A program made the translations under genes and the position numbers. A stretch of DNA of 64,000 nt, from contig CAVORW010000002.1 of NCBI GenBank assembly GCA_963698715.1, positions 1 to 64,000 on the forward strand. Reading direction: 5' to 3'. Shown in pieces: positions 60,243 through 64,000 of this stretch (position 1 is its first letter; each line of letters begins with the position of its first letter). The stretch comes from CAWHJB01 sp963698715. Lineage in GTDB: Bacteria > Chloroflexota > Anaerolineae > Anaerolineales > UBA4823. Under the pieces are notes generated by a model. The model was not told the DNA's origin. It saw only the letters and a list, made by a program, of their open reading frames with translations, and made no database searches.

Positions 60243-61352
60243 ATGGTCCGTCGATCGAGTGGTGAAGGCACGGTCTTTTTCCTGGAATCAAAGCGCCTGT
60301 GGGTCGGCAAGCTTTACCTCCCTAACGGCAAGCGCAAAGTCAAGTACGGCAGGACGCAGAAAGAGGTCAAAGCCTGGCTGCTCGAGCAGCGCAAAGCGCT
60401 CTCGCTGGGCATCGTGATCGACGATCAAAAGATTACCGTCGATGAATTTGTCCAGCGCTGGTATGCTGATATCGCCGCTCACAAACTGCGAGCATCGACC
60501 CTGGACACCCACGAGCGCATCATCCGCAACCACATCCACCCCACCATCGGCTTTCTGCGCCTGAAAGATCTCAGCCCGGCTCATCTGCAGAACCTGTACT
60601 CCGAAAAACTGAAGAGCGGCCTCTCCAAACGGACCGTCCGGTACATCCACACTATCATGCACCAATCTCTGGATCAAGCCACAAAGTGGGGGCTGGTAGC
60701 CCGCAACGTTGCCGACGCAACTGAAACGCCCGCTCCGGATAAAAAACCGGTCGAACCGCTGACCAAAGAACAAATTGGGCGACTGTTTGAAGTCCTTAAA
60801 TTCGACCGTTTATTTCCACTTTATGTCGTTTTCATTGGCTGCGGTTTACGGCGAGGGGAAGCTTTAGCTTTAACTCTTGACAGTGTGGATTTTGAAAAAA
60901 GCCTGTTGCATGTTCGCAAAACGCTGATCCAGTTGAAAGGAAAAGGGCTCGTTTTGACAGAGCCGAAAACCGAAAGATCGCGGCGTACGGTCGCCATGCC
61001 CGAATTCGTAAAGCTGATTTTACAGGATCACCTGGAGAAACGCGAGGTCGTTTCCGAATTCGTCTTCTGCACATCCAACGGCACGCCCTTCTCACCGCGC
61101 AACATTGTCCGCCACTTCAAATCCACTTTGAAAAAGGCAGGTCTGCCGGAGACCACGCGCATTCACGACCTGCGGCACACCTTTGTCAGCTACCTTCTGT
61201 CCCAAAATACGCCTCCGCGAGATGTCCAGGAGATCGTCGGCCACGCTTCGTTTTCGACAACTGTCGATATTTATGGGCATTTGATGCCAGGCGCCAAACG
61301 AGATGCCGCCAGGAAAATGGATGGATTCTTCGGCGATGCAGGTATACCTTGA
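60243..61352 (+). CDS. int: Tyrosine-type integrase of the element
   Basis: 369 residues from the ATG at 60243 (site GGGAGGTG). Three parts: an N-terminal arm-binding domain (about 1-55, RRSSGEGTVFFLESKRLWVGKLYLPNGKRKVKYGRTQKEV), a core-binding domain (about 60-150), and a catalytic domain with Arg in FIGCGLRRGEALAL, His-x-x-Arg in IHDLRHTFVSYLL, His in IVGHASFSTTVDIYGHL with the Tyr nucleophile. It is the last gene of the element and lies 137 bases before the tRNA-like site, as integrases usually lie beside att. Confidence 0.93.
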   Translation: MVRRSSGEGTVFFLESKRLWVGKLYLPNGKRKVKYGRTQKEVKAWLLEQRKALSLGIVIDDQKITVDEFVQRWYADIAAHKLRASTLDTHERIIRNHIHPTIGFLRLKDLSPAHLQNLYSEKLKSGLSKRTVRYIHTIMHQSLDQATKWGLVARNVADATETPAPDKKPVEPLTKEQIGRLFEVLKFDRLFPLYVVFIGCGLRRGEALALTLDSVDFEKSLLHVRKTLIQLKGKGLVLTEPKTERSRRTVAMPEFVKLILQDHLEKREVVSEFVFCTSNGTPFSPRNIVRHFKSTLKKAGLPETTRIHDLRHTFVSYLLSQNTPPRDVQEIVGHASFSTTVDIYGHLMPGAKRDAARKMDGFFGDAGIP

Positions 61353-61489
61353 GTGTACCTACCAGACAGGATTTATTGGAATGGCTGGTCAGATTGGAGA
61401 AACACCACCCCCATATGTGGGGATAAGCATTATTTAATCCCCATATATGGTCTTATCGGATGTATTGGAGAGATTGGAAAACACGAGCA

Positions 61490-61539
61490 GTAGCTTGCGG
61501 AGCAAGGGGTCGCGTGTTCGAGTTGCGCCGCGGGCGCCT
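61490..61539 (+). other. tRNA 3'-end-like sequence, probable attachment site
   Basis: After the integrase the sequence ends like a tRNA: T-arm GCGTG-TTCGAGT-TGCGC (61512-61528, all five pairs possible), an acceptor-like CGCGGGC, G, then CCT. Upstream is a partly paired anticodon-like arm with loop TTGCGGA. No 5' half exists. Integrases of this kind recombine in tRNA 3' ends, so this is probably one att copy. Nearby, repeated CCCCATAT boxes (about 61412-61450) may be arm sites. The matching copy was not found in the window. Confidence 0.45.
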
Positions 61540-61540
61540 A

Positions 61541-61566
61541 AAATACCGCCAGATCTGGCGGTATTT
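61541..61566. terminator. Perfect palindromic terminator after the att site
   Basis: A 26-bp perfect palindrome, AAATACCGCCAGA with its complement, flanked by A and T tracts, 2 bases after the tRNA-like end. It would terminate in both directions and is where a tRNA gene terminator is expected. Confidence 0.75.
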
Positions 61567-61608
61567 GCGTTTAATAGGCTAAATATGGGGGTAGTTGGCC
61601 CTTGCTGT

Positions 61609-62388
61609 CTAAACGCTACATGGGCCTTCCAATTGCTCGCTTGGAGGGTTCAGGTAGCTGCTGACTAATTTTTGGACGGTACCTTCTGGATCCCGGTGTA
61701 AACGGAGCAAGAATTGCCTGGGTTTTTCGGCCATTAGCAGCTGTTGGCGGTGAGCCTGATAGGCCTGCAACGGGACCTGGCGCAAGTGCTCGAGCAACTC
61801 GTCTTCACTTTCGGCCGTGAAGAGTACCTGGTAATGCCCGGAGCGGTTGAGATGGCGAGTGGACTTACGCCCACTGATGCGCCGTTGGTGACGCCTGACC
61901 TGGTTGAAGAATGCCTCCAATTGCAGATTGTCGGGCGGCAGGCCGGGGATATCATAACCAGGCAGTAGATGCTCCCCATAGCTACGCCACAGAACCTGCA
62001 AGCGACTGCGCAGGACACTCTGCGGTCGTTGGCGTTTGCGATCTGGCTGGAACCTTTCAAGCAGTTGGTCCATTTCTTGGGCGACCTGCTCTCCAGTGAC
62101 TGGCTGGTCCGGATAGTTACGTGGGGGATAGCGCAGACAGGCTGCGATTTTGGTCAACCAATCATGGGTCTCTAGCAGCTGGTTCGCCAGGGGGCGGTTC
62201 TTTTCCAGGGTACGTTCCACCTGCTGAGCTAGCTGCTGCCAATACTCGTTTTGGGGCTCGGCGCTGCACAATGCTTGCAGTCCTGTGGCCAGCGTCTCCA
62301 ATTGTTGGTAGCCTTGCAACCCACCCCAGTGGAACGGTTTGCGACTGCTGCGGTAAAGCGCATCTCGAATCGCGGTCCGAAATTGGGC
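61609..62388 (-). CDS. Transposase ORF B (C-terminal half)
   Basis: A frame open from about 62388 down to 61609, starting without a normal start codon (AAQFRTAIRDALYRSS) and ending after SEQLEGPCSV. It carries the third catalytic acid in the block PPDNLQLEAFFNQVRRHQRRISGRK, which is where the Glu of a DDE transposase lies. ORF A holds the first two acids, so this half is useless alone. It is in the -1 frame relative to ORF A. A TTG at 62319 could start a shorter separate product. Confidence 0.65.
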   Translation of the reverse strand, partial: AQFRTAIRDALYRSSRKPFHWGGLQGYQQLETLATGLQALCSAEPQNEYWQQLAQQVERTLEKNRPLANQLLETHDWLTKIAACLRYPPRNYPDQPVTGEQVAQEMDQLLERFQPDRKRQRPQSVLRSRLQVLWRSYGEHLLPGYDIPGLPPDNLQLEAFFNQVRRHQRRISGRKSTRHLNRSGHYQVLFTAESEDELLEHLRQVPLQAYQAHRQQLLMAEKPRQFLLRLHRDPEGTVQKLVSSYLNPPSEQLEGPCSV

Positions 62389-62390
62389 CG

Positions 62391-63263
62391 CTAAAAAGGG
62401 GGACCATCCGGGTCGGTTGGACCTTTGGGGTTGGCGGGTGCTTTGGGTAAGCCGCCCATATCCTCACGCATCCGCTCTCGCAAGTCTACATCGTAATCCA
62501 ACACCGGTTCCACCAGGTTATTCAAGAAATGCGCCTGGCAGCGTTGATGGGGTGCTTCCGGCCAGCAGGTTTGTAAGGCCTCGATGATCGCCTTCTCTCC
62601 ATCCGAGAGCGTAGCCAGCGCTGGATAAGGTAAGGCCTGGTAGGGTCTCAACCAATCGATCAGGGCTTTGGCCGTCGGTTGGCTGAGTTGAATGGCTGCC
62701 ACCGGGGTGCTGCTGAGTACCTCATATAGGACGTACAATAAAATGCCATCCCCCTCTGGCTGCAGGGCATCGATCGCCCAGATCAACCCGCCGTGTTCAG
62801 CTGAGGTGGTCTCCAACTTCTGCCGGGTCACTGCGCTCATCTCCCCCAGAAAAGCCAGAAACTGACGGTAGAGCTTGCCCGTGTTGCGTTCATTGATCAG
62901 GATCCCGCGCTGATTGAGCTCCCGTTGGATCTCGACCAACTGCTTGTGTCCATGTTCATGCTGCCAGCCAATAAAGGCCAAGACATCCAGTCCATAGGTG
63001 CTCTTCGGTAGACTGATCATCAGCACCCGACTGGCATAGTAATGTTTGCCGCTATGGCTGCAAGTGGGATTGGCACATTCCCGGGTTTTTCCGCCCACAA
63101 TAACCGGCCCTTTCAGGGTCTGGACCGTCTTGCGCATGTGCCAGGTGTTGCGCGCTTTGAGGGCTTGTCCACAATGAGGACATTCGCTCAGGTCGCACTC
63201 AATGATCAGGCGCTCGGCGTTTTCGAATACTCGTCTCGGACGGTGGCGGGGCTGTTTGGTCAT
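62391..63263 (-). CDS. Transposase ORF A (N-terminal half), ends at a slippery run
   Basis: 290 residues. The N-terminus has a zinc-binding part (ECPHCGQALKARNTW, CANPTCSHSG), then the start of a DDE domain with GLIWAIDALQPEGDG (Asp) and ATLSDGEKAIIEALQ (Asp), and the block HQRCQAHFLNNLVEPV typical of MULE-like transposases. It ends at TAG right after the heptamer C-CCT-TTT; slipping back one base there joins ORF B in frame. The family is not assigned with certainty. Confidence 0.75.
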   Translation of the reverse strand: MTKQPRHRPRRVFENAERLIIECDLSECPHCGQALKARNTWHMRKTVQTLKGPVIVGGKTRECANPTCSHSGKHYYASRVLMISLPKSTYGLDVLAFIGWQHEHGHKQLVEIQRELNQRGILINERNTGKLYRQFLAFLGEMSAVTRQKLETTSAEHGGLIWAIDALQPEGDGILLYVLYEVLSSTPVAAIQLSQPTAKALIDWLRPYQALPYPALATLSDGEKAIIEALQTCWPEAPHQRCQAHFLNNLVEPVLDYDVDLRERMREDMGGLPKAPANPKGPTDPDGPPF

Positions 63264-63392
63264 TTGTACTCCCTAGGATTAAATGATCGCTGCACGATTA
63301 CTGAAGTATAATCGTGCAGCGTCAAGACATCAAGGGGATTTCACCCCTATATATACGGGTATCTAGGATTTGTGAGTATAATGTTTATTAAT

Positions 63393-63443
63393 CAGTGGCC
63401 TTTTAAGCCATTGGTTGCAGGTTCGAGTCCTGCCGCGCTCACT
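63393..63443 (+). other. tRNA-Lys(UUU) 3' half, attachment-site remnant
   Basis: The 3' part of a tRNA is complete: anticodon stem GTGGC/GCCAT (63395-63399 with 63407-63411), loop CTTTTAA with anticodon TTT, a 5-base variable region, T-arm GCAGG-TTCGAGT-CCTGC (63417-63433), acceptor strand CGCGCTC and A-CTA. The 5' half (acceptor, D-arm) is absent upstream. Such 3' halves are left as att copies by tRNA-targeting integrases. It is not a working gene. Confidence 0.6.
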
Positions 63444-63500
63444 ATAGATACGTTTTGTAGGCATTTAAGCCTATCAAAACGCCGCTTTTCTCCCACCCAG

Positions 63501-63522
63501 ACCTGCCGAAAGGCAGGTTTTT
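63501..63522 (+). terminator. Terminator after the tRNA-Lys remnant
   Basis: ACCTGCC (63501-63507), GAAA tetraloop, GGCAGGT (63512-63518), then TTTT: a textbook intrinsic terminator 58 bases after the tRNA 3' end. Confidence 0.8.
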
Positions 63523-63564
63523 GCGTTTAATTGTATTCATCAATAGTAGCTTGAACATTACCAA

Positions 63565-64000
63565 CTACATGAGCCAAATGCGATTGGCGAACTCATTGGG
63601 TGACAGGCCAGGAATACCAATTCCCTGGTGAGGTCGATCGTTGAATTCGGGTCGGAATTGCTCCAAGAGTGCAAGCAGTTTCTGGTCATTTTCCCAGGCA
63701 TGGGAGGCCAACCATTCCTTCAAAGTGCGCACAAAGCGCTCGGCGATCCCATTCGACTGCGGGCGATGACGAGCAATGACCACATGAATGAACTGCTCAT
63801 TGCGGGCCAGTTGCTGGAACACCTGAGCGGTGAAATGTACACCCCGATCCGAGATCAGAAATTGCAGTTCGGGGGGCAGGAGGGACCGCAGAGCCGCGAC
63901 GATCATTTCGGCAGTGACCGCCGAACCGGCCACAAACAATGGCAGCCCCAGGCACTGCCGGGTGCAATTGTCGGTGATCACCAGGATGGCGATCCAAGCG
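63565..64000 (-). CDS. Partial DDE transposase (rve integrase core), runs off the right edge
   Basis: The C-terminal 145 residues of an rve-type transposase of the IS3/IS481 kind: AILVITDNCTRQCLGLPLF, then LQFLISDRGVHFTAQVFQQLARNEQF (second Asp), HRPQSNGIAERFVRTLKEWL (the Glu) and FNDRPHQGIGIPGLSPNEF. The frame continues without a start to the window edge, so the N-terminal half is outside. No inverted repeat can be checked. Confidence 0.85.
   Translation of the reverse strand, partial: AWIAILVITDNCTRQCLGLPLFVAGSAVTAEMIVAALRSLLPPELQFLISDRGVHFTAQVFQQLARNEQFIHVVIARHRPQSNGIAERFVRTLKEWLASHAWENDQKLLALLEQFRPEFNDRPHQGIGIPGLSPNEFANRIWLM

Larger units (their letters stand above)
61584..63352 (-). mobile_element. 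Two-ORF DDE insertion sequence beside the att site (ends approximate)
   Basis: The element has imperfect inverted repeats: left TATGGGGGTAG...CCCTTGCTGTCT (61584-61610) and right, read inward, TATAGGGGTGA...CCCTTGATGTCT (from about 63352), continuing as ACGCTaCA/ACGCTgCA. Between the right repeat and ORF A there is a perfect 13-bp hairpin (63288-63300 with 63309-63321). The two ORFs on the minus strand together encode one transposase. End positions may be off by a few bases; no target duplication was settled. Confidence 0.7.

Noticed and set aside
61490..61539. Functional tRNA gene
   Set aside because: Only a 3'-half-like part is present, and the anticodon-like arm has two mismatches.

Overview
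This window looks like a chromosomal contig from an uncultivated or little-studied anaerobic Chloroflexota bacterium (class Anaerolineae is my best guess). That is an inference from protein style, the selenoprotein redox operon, the serine-recombinase remnant and the Tad-type machinery; no marker gene is present to prove it. The sequence carries many single-base frameshifts inside otherwise well-conserved genes (at least seven). Some of it may therefore be draft-quality sequence rather than true gene decay.

Region by region. 1-15.4 kb is host-like: a decayed ECF sigma factor; a redox operon (DUF427 protein, NAD(P)H-hydrate epimerase, glutaredoxin-thioredoxin reductase fusion, and a GrdB-family protein with an in-frame UGA and a SECIS-like hairpin, so probably a selenoprotein); an IS91-type element with a tyrosine recombinase; a serine-recombinase remnant; and a two-component system followed by a co-directional run of membrane protease, methyltransferase, acetyltransferase and lipoprotein amidohydrolase genes.

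15.6-61.5 kb reads as one large integrative element. Its backbone has a tandem OB-fold protein, a winged-helix/nuclease-like protein, an eight-copy 21-bp iteron array, a VapBC-like pair, an RHS toxin-type locus (an insertion on the other strand), a TcpC/VirB8-like protein, membrane proteins, a VirB4/HerA-like ATPase with a long Ser/Thr-rich insert, and then a Tad (type IVc pilus) set: CpaB, CpaE, CpaF, TadB, TadC, Flp pilin, TadE and TadG. These are followed by two more SSB-like proteins, a zinc-binding protein, RadC-DUF6573 and a 1289-residue methyltransferase-helicase. A Tad export machine next to a conjugation-type ATPase on an integrase-bearing element is the most unusual feature of the window.

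46.7-60.1 kb is the cargo: a defence island. It contains a small basic protein + Cas2-like + DUF1883 cassette (the first gene is split by an ISL3 insertion with a perfect 8-bp target duplication), a divergent XRE + ImmA-like pair sharing operator boxes with that cassette, a three-Cys-motif protein with its TcmP partner, a type III restriction-modification system with an extra DUF6602 gene between mod and res, and an AbiEi/AbiEii pair behind a 46-bp palindrome. An integrase and a tRNA-3'-end-like site (61.49 kb) close the element. Beyond it are a two-ORF transposase that may use programmed -1 frameshifting, a tRNA-Lys 3' fragment, and a partial DDE transposase running off the right edge.

How the parts work together (inference): the iterons, OB-fold proteins, winged-helix nuclease and helicase would handle element DNA; the Tad/VirB4 set would build a surface transfer or adhesion apparatus; the cargo would protect host and element from phages and competitors; the integrase would move the unit.
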